Part shown: piece by piece, positions 54,215 through 63,146 of the stretch
Position numbering within the stretch: the stretch's first letter is position 1
How the letters are laid out: every line of letters begins with the position of its first letter
NCBI RefSeq assembly: GCF_003966735.1
Contig: NZ_AP017378.1
Coordinates: 310,001 to 374,000, forward strand
Length of the DNA stretch: 64,000 nt
Reading direction: 5' to 3'
DNA from: Desulfovibrio ferrophilus
GTDB lineage: Bacteria > Desulfobacterota > Desulfovibrionia > Desulfovibrionales > Desulfovibrionaceae
Translations under genes and position numbers: made by a program
Notes under the pieces: model-generated
What the model saw: the letters and a program-made list of their open reading frames with translations, nothing else
The model's database searches: none
Told to the model about the DNA's origin: nothing

Positions 54215-54238
54215 ATGTAACCAATGATTAATGTAACC
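54215..54238. repeat. Tandem direct repeat ATGTAACC, possible regulator site
   Basis: Two exact copies of ATGTAACC separated by AATGATTA, 69-92 bases upstream of the histidine kinase start on the minus strand. Spacing of about one and a half helical turns is compatible with a response-regulator dimer site (inference). Confidence 0.4.
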
Positions 54239-54530
54239 GAAGTCTTGGTGAGAAGGCAAATGCTTGAACCTGTTTACACTGCCAAGTGGATTGTGTTGTG
54301 CCAGAGTGCCAACGGAGTTTCGAGCGCGGAGGAAAGGGGAGAACTCGTAGGGTAAGGAGGGAAGGCTGTAACCTGCTCTTTGGTGAGACAGGCCGTTGTG
54401 ATGAAGGGAGAGGTCATGAGGGATGCAGTCTTAAGGTCTGAACTCTTTGGCGCAGGCTGCTGGCGTGACAGGAGGAATACCCTTGCAGGGCGGTATGATT
54501 GCCTTGTGGGGCAAGGCGAGGGGCAGAACA

Positions 54531-54569
54531 GAAAAAGGGTTGGTATGACGCTTGCGCCTTACCAACCCT
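54531..54569 (-). terminator. Terminator of tRNA-Asn
   Basis: AGGGTTGGTA (54536-54545) pairs with TACCAACCCT (54560-54569). On the minus strand the stem is followed by TTTTCTG, ten bases beyond the tRNA 3' end. Confidence 0.85.
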
Positions 54570-54578
54570 GTGATCTCA

Positions 54579-54654
54579 TGGCTCCCCAGCACGGACTTGA
54601 ACCGCGAACCTAGTGATTAACAGTCACCCGCTCTGCCAATTGAGCTACTGGGGA
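54579..54654 (-). tRNA. tRNA-Asn (GTT anticodon)
   Basis: On the minus strand a 76-nt cloverleaf runs from TCCCCAG to CTGGGGA plus G and an encoded CCA. D-loop AGCTCAATTGGCAGAGC, anticodon loop CTGTTAA (anticodon GTT) and T-arm GCGGTTCAAGTCCGT are all canonical. Confidence 0.97.
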
Positions 54655-54691
54655 TCACTTTTGCCGCGCCTTTCGTTGCGACAGGAAAGAC

Positions 54692-54720
54692 GTTTTAGGC
54701 GGTAACCGAGTCTTCGTCAA
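54692..54720 (-). promoter_or_regulatory. Promoter for tRNA-Asn
   Basis: On the minus strand TTGACG (54720-54715), 17-base spacer, TAAAAC (54697-54692); start near 54685, a 30-base leader before the tRNA. Confidence 0.65.
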
Positions 54721-54789
54721 GATCAAAATTTGGGTTGGTGGATTTTTTTTTAAATACAGTGCAAGAGGGCCGAAGACACCCCTGGGTCC

Positions 54790-54818
54790 TTGACGCATGC
54801 CTGCATTCTGAATAAAGC
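54790..54818 (+). promoter_or_regulatory. Weak promoter candidate for the lysS operon
   Basis: TTGACG (54790-54795) with an AT-rich AATAAAGC segment about 16 bases downstream. The -10 match is poor. It is the only candidate seen between the tRNA promoter and the lysS start. Confidence 0.3.
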
Positions 54819-54862
54819 TCTCAGGTTCTTCTTACGTAGAAAGTTTTGATGGAGAAAGAGCG

Positions 54863-56461
54863 TTGAGCAAGAAGGGCAAAAAGCCTAATACCAAGCAGAT
54901 TAAGCTTCCGGTCAAGTCGCCGAATGTCGAGCTTTTCCAGCCTATGCTGAGAGCTTTGCAGGATAGTGGCGAGCTGAATGAAGTCATGAAGAACCGCGTG
55001 GGCAAGGCCTGTACCTTGCTGGATGCTGATATCCCGCTGTTCCCTAATGACTTCCGTCAGGAAGCTCATATTGTCGATATTGTTGATAAGTACGATGCTG
55101 TGGACGGTGATGAGCTGGAGGGGATGGACCTCTCGTTCAGCCTGGCGGGGCGTATTGTGTCCCACCGTTCCTTTGGCAAGGTTACTTTTTTCCACCTTCA
55201 GGACGTCAGCGGCAAGATGCAGGTCTATGCGGCTCGTGATGATCTGGGGACGGAAGCCTACCAAGTCTTCAAGAAGTACGACATCGGCGACATAGTCGGC
55301 GTCACCGGCGGTCTGTTCCGGACCAAGACCGGTGAGCTTACCGTCAAGGTGAGCGACGTACGGCTGCTGACCAAGTCCATGCGTCCTCTGCCTGAAAAAT
55401 ATCATGGCTTGAAGGATGTTGAGACCCGCTATCGTCAGCGCTATGTGGATCTGATCGTCACTGAGCGGACCAAGGACATCTTTATCAAGCGTACCAAAAT
55501 CGTGCGCGAGTTCCGCAGGTTCATGGAGTCCAGAGGCTTCATGGAAGTGGAAACCCCCATGATGCAGCCCATTGCTGGCGGTGCCACTGCGCGGCCTTTT
55601 GAGACGCATCATAATGCCCTTGATATCAAGCTCTACATGCGCATCGCTCCAGAGTTGTACCTGAAGCGTCTCATTGTGGGTGGGTTTGAGCGGGTCTTCG
55701 AGATCAACCGCAACTTCCGCAATGAAGGCACCAGTACTCAGCATAACCCCGAGTTCACCATGTGTGAATTCTACTGGGCGTACGCAACGTTCGAGGATTT
55801 GATGGATCTGACCGAGGAGCTGTTTGCTCACGTCGCTCAGGAAGTCTGTGGCTCGACCGTGGTTCCCTATCAGGGTGAGGAGATTGATCTGACCCCGGGG
55901 AATTGGCACCGCATGAGTTTTCATGAATCCCTGGAAAAGATCGGTGGTATTGAGCCTGAGTGGTATCGGGATTACGACAAGGCCGTCGCCCTGGTGCAGA
56001 AAGAGGGCGAGAAGGTCGTGGATGGCGAGGTTCTGGGCAAGATCCAGGCAAAGCTGTTTGACCTCTTTGTGGAGCCCAAGCTGATCCAGCCGCATTTTAT
56101 TTATCATTACCCCACGGATATTTCTCCGCTGTCGCGCCGCAACGACAAGAACCCCGAGATTACCGATCGGTTCGAATTGTTCATGAGCGGTCGTGAGTTG
56201 GCGAATGCCTTCTCGGAGTTGAATGACCCTGTGGACCAGCGCGTCCGCTTTGAGGCCCAGGTGGCCGAGAAGGAGGCAGGTGATGACGAGGCCCATGCCA
56301 TGGATGACGATTACGTCCGGGCGTTGGAATACGGCATGCCGCCCACTGCAGGCCAGGGGATCGGCATTGACCGCCTCGTGATGCTGCTGACGGATTCGGC
56401 CAGCATTCGTGAAGTGATTCTATTCCCGCTGCTTAAGCCGGAGGGCTCTGCCGGATCATGA
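54863..56461 (+). CDS. lysS: Lysyl-tRNA synthetase, class II
   Basis: A 532-residue class II enzyme: OB-fold anticodon domain (about 85-190; GRIVSHRSFGKVTFFHLQD), motif 1 in RGFMEVETPMMQPIAGG, motif 2 in FEINRNFRNEGTSTQHNPEFTMCEFYWA, and motif 3 in GQGIGIDRLVMLL. It charges tRNA-Lys in the cytoplasm. The N-terminus carries an extra Lys-rich leader of about 40 residues. The start is TTG with GGAG about eight bases upstream; no in-frame ATG fits. It overlaps the following lolC-like gene (ATGA), heading the envelope operon. Confidence 0.95.
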   Translation: MSKKGKKPNTKQIKLPVKSPNVELFQPMLRALQDSGELNEVMKNRVGKACTLLDADIPLFPNDFRQEAHIVDIVDKYDAVDGDELEGMDLSFSLAGRIVSHRSFGKVTFFHLQDVSGKMQVYAARDDLGTEAYQVFKKYDIGDIVGVTGGLFRTKTGELTVKVSDVRLLTKSMRPLPEKYHGLKDVETRYRQRYVDLIVTERTKDIFIKRTKIVREFRRFMESRGFMEVETPMMQPIAGGATARPFETHHNALDIKLYMRIAPELYLKRLIVGGFERVFEINRNFRNEGTSTQHNPEFTMCEFYWAYATFEDLMDLTEELFAHVAQEVCGSTVVPYQGEEIDLTPGNWHRMSFHESLEKIGGIEPEWYRDYDKAVALVQKEGEKVVDGEVLGKIQAKLFDLFVEPKLIQPHFIYHYPTDISPLSRRNDKNPEITDRFELFMSGRELANAFSELNDPVDQRVRFEAQVAEKEAGDDEAHAMDDDYVRALEYGMPPTAGQGIGIDRLVMLLTDSASIREVILFPLLKPEGSAGS

Positions 56462-57699
56462 GCTTCGAGCGTTTCATCGCCATGCGCTACCTGTTTGCCC
56501 GGCGCAAGCAGGCATTCATCTCGGTCATTTCCCTGATTTCCATCTTGGGGGTGGCCATTGGCGTGGCGTCGCTTATCGTAGTGCTTGGCGTCATGAATGG
56601 TATGAGCACTGACCTGCGTGACAAGATTCTGGGCGTCAACGCGCACCTGCTCGTGGGGAGCGTGGATAATTCCATTGCTGACTATCGGATGCTGACAGAG
56701 ACTGCGTTGACGGTTGAGGGTGTGACTGGAGTCATGCCCTTTTTGTATTCCGAGGTTATGCTGTCCACCCGGCATGGGGTGAAAGGCGTTGTGCTGCGGG
56801 GGATTAATCCTGCGGATGCCGCCAACGTGCTGACTCTGGACAAGGATATGCTCGAAGGCAAGCTTGCGCACCTGACCGGAGGCTACGGCCCGAGTGGAGG
56901 GCCTCCGGGTATTGTTCTTGGCAAGGAGCTTGCCCAGCGCCTTGGTGTCCGGCGTGGGAGCCTGGTGAACATGCTGACCCCGTCGGGCATGACGACCGCT
57001 GCCGGATTCAAGCCCAAGGTCCAGACTGTTCGCGTTGTGGCCGTGTTCAAGACCGGAATGTACGAATATGATGCATCACTGGCATACGTCTCCATTCCCA
57101 CCGCACAAAGGCTGATGGGCTTCAAGACCGATACCGTGAGTGGTTTGGAACTCAAGGTCGACGATGTTGATCGCGCCGATGAAATCGGCCAACTGCTCAA
57201 GGATAAGGTCGGCGGCTTCCCGCTGTATGTGCGGAACTGGAAGGAGATGAACGAGAATCTTTACGCCGCATTGGCTTTGGAGAAATTGGCCATTTCTGTC
57301 ATCCTGGTGATGATCGTGCTTGTGGGGTCGTTCTCCATCGTGACCACGCTCGTGATGCTGGTCATGGAAAAGACCCGGGACATTGCCATTCTGATGTCCA
57401 TGGGAGCCACGCGCAAAAGCGTCCGCGCCATTTTCATGCTTCAGGGAATGATTATTGGGGTCGCCGGAACGGTTGCCGGGTTTGCCCTTGGGCTGACTCT
57501 ATGTTTCCTGCTCCAGAGATTCCAGTTCATTACCTTGCCCAAAGGGATTTATTCCCTGGATTATTTGCCGGTGCTCCTGGAATGGCCTGATCTTGTTGCC
57601 ATCGGTGTCTCCGCTCTTGTCTTGTGTTTCCTGGCCACGGTGTATCCAGCCCGCCAGGCTTCCAAGCTGACCCCTGCCGAGGCGCTCCGCTATGAGTAA
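56458..57699 (+). CDS. lolC: Lipoprotein-releasing permease LolC/LolE
   Basis: A 413-residue FtsX-family membrane protein: first span after RRKQAFISVISLISILGVAIG, a periplasmic domain of about 220 residues, then three spans (about 275-400) including FSIVTTLVMLVMEKTRDIAILMSMGA. It extracts mature lipoproteins from the inner membrane and hands them to LolA, powered by the ATPase encoded next. Only one such permease gene is visible, so it probably works as a homodimer (LolF-like) rather than a LolC/LolE pair. The start overlaps the lysS stop and the end overlaps lolD by eight bases. Confidence 0.92.
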   Translation: MSFERFIAMRYLFARRKQAFISVISLISILGVAIGVASLIVVLGVMNGMSTDLRDKILGVNAHLLVGSVDNSIADYRMLTETALTVEGVTGVMPFLYSEVMLSTRHGVKGVVLRGINPADAANVLTLDKDMLEGKLAHLTGGYGPSGGPPGIVLGKELAQRLGVRRGSLVNMLTPSGMTTAAGFKPKVQTVRVVAVFKTGMYEYDASLAYVSIPTAQRLMGFKTDTVSGLELKVDDVDRADEIGQLLKDKVGGFPLYVRNWKEMNENLYAALALEKLAISVILVMIVLVGSFSIVTTLVMLVMEKTRDIAILMSMGATRKSVRAIFMLQGMIIGVAGTVAGFALGLTLCFLLQRFQFITLPKGIYSLDYLPVLLEWPDLVAIGVSALVLCFLATVYPARQASKLTPAEALRYE

Positions 57700-58381
57700 T
57701 TTCCCGTTGTATGATTTGCGGGGTGTTGGTAAGGAGTATCCCGGACCAAGCGGAACGATTCAAATCCTTAAGGATTTGAATCTGCGCGTGGAAGAGGGGG
57801 AGAGCGTTGCCGTGGTGGGGGCTTCGGGCGCTGGCAAATCCACTCTGTTGCATGTGTTGGGAACGTTGGACACCGCCACAAGCGGAGAGGTCTTCTTTCG
57901 AGGAGAGAACCTGAACGTATTTGGCGAAGAAGCCAGGGCCAGACTTCGGAATAAGGAGATCGGCTTTGTCTTTCAGTTTCATCATCTGCTCCCCGAGTTT
58001 ACCACCCTTGAGAATATCGCTATGCCAGGCTTGATAGCAGGCATGAGCAAAGCCAAGGCCCTGGCCAGAGCTTCTGAGGTTCTGGATTTGACGGGTTTGA
58101 GCCAACGTTCGTCTCACAAGGTCACGACCTTGTCTGGAGGCGAACGGCAGCGGGCAGCCATCGCCCGAGCAATTATGCTCAAACCGCAGGTGCTGCTGGC
58201 CGATGAACCGACAGGAAATTTGGATGAAAAAACAGGAGAGCGCATTGCCCGCCTGTTGTTTGATTTGAATGAAGAACTGGGGATGGCCATGGTGGTCGTT
58301 ACCCATAATGTGGAACTGGCCCGTCAGATGGGTCGGCGCTTCGAGCTGCGTTCCGGAGAACTGTATGAGCAAACGTGCTAA
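57692..58381 (+). CDS. lolD: Lipoprotein-releasing ATPase LolD
   Basis: A 229-residue ABC ATPase: Walker A GASGAGKST, Q-loop FVFQFHHLLPEFTTLEN (the LolD/MacB pattern), signature TLSGGERQRAAIARAI, Walker B LLADEPTGNLDEK and switch VVTHNVELARQ. It drives the LolC-like permease. It overlaps lolC at the start by eight bases and bamA at the end by 17, so the three are tightly coupled. Confidence 0.94.
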   Translation: MSNFPLYDLRGVGKEYPGPSGTIQILKDLNLRVEEGESVAVVGASGAGKSTLLHVLGTLDTATSGEVFFRGENLNVFGEEARARLRNKEIGFVFQFHHLLPEFTTLENIAMPGLIAGMSKAKALARASEVLDLTGLSQRSSHKVTTLSGGERQRAAIARAIMLKPQVLLADEPTGNLDEKTGERIARLLFDLNEELGMAMVVVTHNVELARQMGRRFELRSGELYEQTC

Positions 58382-61052
58382 TCGATTCGGTCTGATGGTC
58401 CTGCTAGCGGCTGTCCTTGTATGCCTTGCCGCCGGCGCCTCTGTAGCGCAGAGCCCACCTGATGCAGGGAAGATCCAATTGGTGATTTTGCCCTTTGAGG
58501 TGAATGCCGATCCCGAACTGGGATACTTGAAGGACAGCCTTCCCGAGCTGCTGGGCGAACATCTTGAAAAGGCGGGCTTTTCCCTGGTTGATCAGAAGAC
58601 GGTTAACGGTCTTCTTGAGGAACACGGTATCGAGTATCTCGATATTGCCACAGCCAAGGACTTGGCTTTGCTGAGCAGTGCGAACTGGGCCGTTTATGGC
58701 AGTTTCAGTCAGGTGGGCGAGACCATCAGTCTGGACGTGCGTCTGGTTGAAGCCTACGGCGTACAACCAGCCAAGCCGGTGTTTGTTGTTCAGGAGGGCC
58801 TGATCAATGTTGTGCCGGCCATTGAGGACCTGGCTGAAAAGATCCGCATGGAACTCCTGCGCAAGGAGCGTATCGAGGTCATCGAGGTCGAGGGCTCCAA
58901 GGTTCTGGACAAAGAAGTTGTCCTGATGCGGCTGCGCGTCTCCAAGGGCGATATTTATGACCCCAAGGCCTTGAACGCTGAGCTTAAGAATATTTACGAA
59001 CTGGGGTACTTCGACGATGTGAGCATCAATGTCGACAACCTGCCCGAGGGAGTGAAAGTCACCTTTGTGGTCAAGGAAAAGCCGCGAATCACTGTTGTCG
59101 ACGTCCTGGGCGTTGAAGAACTGGATCGGGACGACATCCTTGAGTTGTTGAATTCCAAGGCCGGTTCGGTGTTGAATCCGAAAATCCTGGCCGACGACCT
59201 TTCCAAGGTCAAAGCTGAATACCGCAAAGAAGGCTATTATAACGCCAAGGTCAGTTACGAGCTAGAAGAAGCCGAAGGTGGCCTGGCCCGACTGAATATC
59301 GTGGTTGATGAGGGCAACAAGCTTTATATCGAGAACATCCGCATCGTTGGTGCCGAAGGTCTTGATGAGGATGACCTCAAGGACCAACTGGCTCTGTCAG
59401 AGCACGGAATGCTGTCTTGGTTCACGGGTGACGGCATCCTGCAAGAGGATATGCTGGATCGGGATTCTGCCGTATTGCAATCCTACTATGGCGACCAGGG
59501 TTACCTGGAAGCCAAGGTCGGACAGCCCCGGGTGGAGTTCCTTGAGGACGGTATTTCCGTAACCTTCGAGGTGGAGGAAGGGCGCCGTTACAAGGCAGGC
59601 ACGATCACCTATCAGGGCGATCTTTTGGAGACACCGGAAGAGTTGGGCAAGTTGATTGAAACCGACGACCAGCGCGATGATGATGAGTACGTAAGTCGCT
59701 CACAACTGCGCGACGATGCCCAGACTTTGACCAAGTACTACTCCGATTATGGCTACGCCTTTGCCGAGGTTGATTATCAAATTAAGCCAAATCCTGAGAC
59801 ATTGATTGCAGATATTGTTTTTGAGCTGCATAAGCGGCAGAAGATTTACATCCGACGGGTGATGATTGAGGGCAATACCAGAACCCGAGACAACGTCATC
59901 CGCCGTGAGATGCGTCTCACGGACGGTGATCTGTTTAGTGGCTCCAAGCTGTCCCGGTCAACTCAGCGATTAAATTATCTGGGCTTCTTCGAGCTTGCTG
60001 ATGTTGAAACTGTTCCCACCGATGATCCGAGCCAGATGGACCTCAAGGTCAAGGTCAAGGAAACAACCACAGGTCAGCTGACTGGTGGTATTGGCTGGTC
60101 CAGCGCAGATGGTGTCTACTTCATGGCCACCGTGGCTGAGAACAATCTGTTCGGGAAGGGCTATACCGCTTCTGTCGATGGCGCTTGGGGTGGCGATACA
60201 ACTCGTTACACCGTCAAGTTCATGAATCCGCATGTCTATGATTCCCCTTGGAAATTCGGTGTGGATATCTACGATTGGGATGACGACTATGACGATTACG
60301 ACATCTCCAAAGTGGGAACACGTATCCGGACTGGTCATCCTATTGGTGAGTATACCTACTGGAATGCCTATTACGAATTGGAAAACTATAAGGTCACTGA
60401 CGTCGACGATGACGCGACGGACTCCATTCTGGATATCGAGGGCGACAACTGGAAAAGCATGATCAGTAACGAGATCGTGCGTAATACTCTGGATCGCCGC
60501 TTGAACCCGACCTCCGGCATGAAGAGTAGAGTGACGCTTGAGTATTCCGGCGGTGTTATTGGCGGGAGCGATGACTATATCAAGTTCATCGCCGACCATA
60601 CGCAGTATTGGCCCATGTGGTGGGATCATGTCTTCCATTTCCATGCCCAGATTGGCTATGTGATGGAGCAATTCAACGGCAACGACGTTCCGGTTCATGA
60701 AAGGTTTTATCTCGGTGGAATCGATGACGTTCGTGGCTACAAGAATAATTACATCTCACCCCGGGAAGATGATGACAAAGTTGGTGGCAACAAGGTTTTC
60801 TTTACCAACTTCGAATACCTTTTCCCCATCATGGACGAACTGGGAGTCATGGGCTTGGCCTTCTTTGACGCAGGTGAAGTCTGGGCCAAGGGCGACGAAC
60901 TCGACTTTGATCTCAAGAAGAGTGTTGGTTGCGGCATTCGCTGGTACTCCCCCATGGGCCCATTGCGCCTGGAGTACGGCTATGCACTGGATACGATCGA
61001 GGAACAGGGCAGCAAGAGCCGCCTGGAGTTTTCTATCGGTCAGTTCTTCTAG
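58365..61052 (+). CDS. bamA: Outer membrane assembly factor BamA with an extra N-terminal domain
   Basis: About 895 residues: signal peptide (to about ASVAQ), then an extra ~135-residue domain (about 33-165; IQLVILPFEVNADPELGYL, NWAVYGSFSQVGETISLDVRL) resembling the TolB-N/CsgG/LpoB fold. Five POTRA domains follow (about 168-565, first IEVIEVEGSKVLDKEVVL), then a 16-strand barrel with YLGGIDDVRGYKNN, the lid-lock VRGY motif, and a final GQFF. It inserts beta-barrel proteins in the outer membrane. E. coli BamA is 810 residues; the surplus is the N-terminal domain. ATG 58365 has CCGGAGA six bases upstream and overlaps lolD. Confidence 0.93.
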   Translation: MSKRANRFGLMVLLAAVLVCLAAGASVAQSPPDAGKIQLVILPFEVNADPELGYLKDSLPELLGEHLEKAGFSLVDQKTVNGLLEEHGIEYLDIATAKDLALLSSANWAVYGSFSQVGETISLDVRLVEAYGVQPAKPVFVVQEGLINVVPAIEDLAEKIRMELLRKERIEVIEVEGSKVLDKEVVLMRLRVSKGDIYDPKALNAELKNIYELGYFDDVSINVDNLPEGVKVTFVVKEKPRITVVDVLGVEELDRDDILELLNSKAGSVLNPKILADDLSKVKAEYRKEGYYNAKVSYELEEAEGGLARLNIVVDEGNKLYIENIRIVGAEGLDEDDLKDQLALSEHGMLSWFTGDGILQEDMLDRDSAVLQSYYGDQGYLEAKVGQPRVEFLEDGISVTFEVEEGRRYKAGTITYQGDLLETPEELGKLIETDDQRDDDEYVSRSQLRDDAQTLTKYYSDYGYAFAEVDYQIKPNPETLIADIVFELHKRQKIYIRRVMIEGNTRTRDNVIRREMRLTDGDLFSGSKLSRSTQRLNYLGFFELADVETVPTDDPSQMDLKVKVKETTTGQLTGGIGWSSADGVYFMATVAENNLFGKGYTASVDGAWGGDTTRYTVKFMNPHVYDSPWKFGVDIYDWDDDYDDYDISKVGTRIRTGHPIGEYTYWNAYYELENYKVTDVDDDATDSILDIEGDNWKSMISNEIVRNTLDRRLNPTSGMKSRVTLEYSGGVIGGSDDYIKFIADHTQYWPMWWDHVFHFHAQIGYVMEQFNGNDVPVHERFYLGGIDDVRGYKNNYISPREDDDKVGGNKVFFTNFEYLFPIMDELGVMGLAFFDAGEVWAKGDELDFDLKKSVGCGIRWYSPMGPLRLEYGYALDTIEEQGSKSRLEFSIGQFF

Positions 61053-61101
61053 GCCGCGATAATTGGAAATGATTAAGCAATGTTCAACAATCGAGGAATC
61101 A

Positions 61102-61623
61102 ATGCGTAAGCTTTTGTTTGCTATTATTGCCGTGGTGATGCTTGCCCCGGCTGCTCAGGCAGCCACGAAAGGACCTGTGGCTATTGTGAATGTGCCCATG
61201 GTTATTCGCGAGTGCGAGCAGGGTAAGCAGGTGCGGGATCAACTCAAGGCGACCTTCAAGAGCACTCAGACCGAAATGGACAGGCAGAAGGCTGAACTCG
61301 AGAAGCTTCGTGACGAGCTCCAGAAGCAGGGCATCGTGTTGTCTCAGGAAGCCAAGGTCGACAAGGAAATCGAATTCAAGCGCAAGGTTCGTGATTATCA
61401 GGATGGTCTGCGTAATTTCCAGCGCAAGTTTAAGGCTGAAGAGAGCAAGCTTTCCAAACCTCTGTTGGATGTCATTGTCGAAACTCTGAAAAGCTACGGC
61501 AAGAAGCACGGGTTGGGTATGATTCTGGATGCTCAAGCTGGCATTCTTTATGCCGATGACAAGGCTGACATCACCAATGAGATTATCGTCGAGGTCAACA
61601 AGGCTTCCAAGGCGAAAAAGTAA
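61102..61623 (+). CDS. skp: Periplasmic chaperone Skp/OmpH
   Basis: A 173-residue protein: signal peptide MRKLLFAIIAVVMLAPAAQA, short strand GPVAIVNVPMVIRE, long charged helical hairpin (about 45-130, heptad-like Lys/Glu/Gln), and a closing strand GMILDAQAGILYAD. Skp trimers grip unfolded outer membrane proteins on their way to BamA, encoded just upstream. ATG 61102 gives the signal peptide and follows GAGGA; the in-frame ATG at 61063 would not. Paralogue of the OmpH-like lipoprotein at 31839. Confidence 0.9.
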   Translation: MRKLLFAIIAVVMLAPAAQAATKGPVAIVNVPMVIRECEQGKQVRDQLKATFKSTQTEMDRQKAELEKLRDELQKQGIVLSQEAKVDKEIEFKRKVRDYQDGLRNFQRKFKAEESKLSKPLLDVIVETLKSYGKKHGLGMILDAQAGILYADDKADITNEIIVEVNKASKAKK

Positions 61624-61644
61624 GACTGGACGACGGCAACGCGT

Positions 61645-62682
61645 ATGAGAATCAGACTGTCAGAATTGGCCGGAAAGTTGGGCCTCACTCTGGTGGGGCA
61701 GGATTGTGAAATCTCCGGAGTCGGGACTCTTGAGTCTGCGGGACCCGAGGATGTGACCTTTCTGGCCAATCCGAAATACGACGCACTTTTGGCGACATCT
61801 AAAGCTGCTGCGGTCATTTGTACCGAGGAGCATGCTGACCGGGTGGCTTCGGCCCTTGTCAGTGCAAATCCTTATCTGGATTTTGCCCGGTTGCTCAATC
61901 TGTTCACACCGCAGCAGGGGAGCCTGAGTGGTATCAACGACGCCGCTTATGTCGACCCCGAGGCCAGTGTTGACGAAAGTGCAGATATCTACCCCTTTGC
62001 CTTCGTGGCCAGGGGAGCGAGCATCGGCCCCCGCACCAAGGTCTTCCCTGGCAGTTATGTTGGGGATGGCTGCGTTGTCGGTGCCGACTGTACGTTGTAC
62101 CCCAATGTAACGCTGATGGCAGGTACCGTCCTTGGCGACCGGGTGATGATTCATTCCGGTGCCGTGCTTGGGAGTGACGGGTTTGGCTATGTGCCGACCC
62201 CGGCTGGCCGCGAGAAGATTCCCCAGGTCGGGACCGTGCTGGTTGAGGATGACGTTGAGATTGGTGCCAATACCACCATTGACCGCGCCATGCTCGAAAA
62301 GACTCTGATCGGCGGCGGCACGAAGATCGACAACCTTGTACAGATCGCCCACAATTGTACTTTCGGAAAAAACTGTACCATCGTCTCACAGGTTGGGATC
62401 GCAGGCAGTTGTACCGTTGGCAGCAATGTGATCATGGCTGGCAAGGCCGGTCTGGCCGACCATCTGGACATTGGTGATGACGTCGTCATCGGACCCAAAT
62501 GCGGTGTGCGCGTGTCTATTCCCGATGGCAAGCGCATGGGCGGGCACCCTGCCATGGAGTATGGAACCTACATGCGCCATATGTCCCTGGCCCCCAAAAT
62601 TCCCGATTTGTTCAAGCGGGTAAAGAAACTCGAAAAAGAATTGACCGCCCTGCTTGCGGCGTCAGACGAGGGAGACAACTAA
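61645..62682 (+). CDS. lpxD: UDP-3-O-acylglucosamine N-acyltransferase LpxD
   Basis: A 345-residue acyltransferase: N-terminal uridine-binding domain (about 1-100; [31 protein letters not shown]), then a left-handed beta-helix of hexapeptide repeats (about 105-300) with the catalytic histidine region [10 protein letters not shown] and [15 protein letters not shown] at the end. It adds the second acyl chain in lipid A synthesis. Its TAA shares a base with the fabZ ATG. The ribosome site is weak. Confidence 0.95.
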   Translation: MRIRLSELAGKLGLTLVGQDCEISGVGTLESAGPEDVTFLANPKYDALLATSKAAAVICTEEHADRVASALVSANPYLDFARLLNLFTPQQGSLSGINDAAYVDPEASVDESADIYPFAFVARGASIGPRTKVFPGSYVGDGCVVGADCTLYPNVTLMAGTVLGDRVMIHSGAVLGSDGFGYVPTPAGREKIPQVGTVLVEDDVEIGANTTIDRAMLEKTLIGGGTKIDNLVQIAHNCTFGKNCTIVSQVGIAGSCTVGSNVIMAGKAGLADHLDIGDDVVIGPKCGVRVSIPDGKRMGGHPAMEYGTYMRHMSLAPKIPDLFKRVKKLEKELTALLAASDEGDN

Positions 62683-63146
62683 TGAGCGAACTCCCCCAAT
62701 TTGTGGATATTCAGCAGATTTTTGAATTGCTTCCTCACCGTTATCCTTTCCTGATGGTGGACCGAGTGACGGAAGTCGTTCCCGGTGAATCCCTGAAGGC
62801 GTTCAAGAATGTCACAGTGAATGAGCCCTTTTTTCAGGGTCATTTCCCTGGTTTGCCAGTGATGCCTGGCGTGCTGATGTGCGAGGCGCTGGCTCAGGCT
62901 GGCGGATTGCTGGCACTGCTTTCCGATGAGGAAATGTCCAAAGGCGATAATGTCTTCCTGTTTACGGGCATCGACAAGGTTCGATTCCGTCGTCGGGTGG
63001 TTCCTGGTGACAAACTTGATCTTGAAGTCTTCGATATGAAGCGCAAGATGAACCTGATCAAGATGAGCGGCAAGGCACTGGTCAATGGCGAGCTCGCCTG
63101 CCAGGGTATTATGTCTGCTGCCATTGTGAATAGAGAGGATATGTAG
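62682..63146 (+). CDS. fabZ: 3-hydroxyacyl-ACP dehydratase FabZ
   Basis: A 154-residue hot-dog fold enzyme with IFELLPHRYPFLMVDRV and the active site GHFPGLPVMPGVLMCEALAQAG (His and Glu catalytic pair). It removes water from 3-hydroxyacyl-ACP in fatty acid elongation and competes with LpxA/LpxD for the same substrate, which explains its place between them. The ATG at 62682 overlaps the lpxD stop (TAATG); the frame open upstream to 62499 is inside lpxD. Confidence 0.95.
   Translation: MSELPQFVDIQQIFELLPHRYPFLMVDRVTEVVPGESLKAFKNVTVNEPFFQGHFPGLPVMPGVLMCEALAQAGGLLALLSDEEMSKGDNVFLFTGIDKVRFRRRVVPGDKLDLEVFDMKRKMNLIKMSGKALVNGELACQGIMSAAIVNREDM

Larger units (their letters stand above)
54147..54578. 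other. 432-base gene-free region between histidine kinase and tRNA-Asn
   Basis: No coding frame with family features. It contains the direct repeat ATGTAACC twice (54215-54222, 54231-54238; 16-base period) upstream of the kinase gene, a short GCCTTG/CAAGGC hairpin (54501-54517) without T tract, and the tRNA terminator at its right end. Confidence 0.55.

Noticed and set aside
54501-54517. GCCTTG/CAAGGC hairpin
   Set aside because: Short six-bp stem with no T tract or neighbouring gene end; expected by chance.
54821-56296. Long open frame (491 codons) on the minus strand
   Set aside because: Antisense to lysS; arises from codon bias of a high-GC gene.
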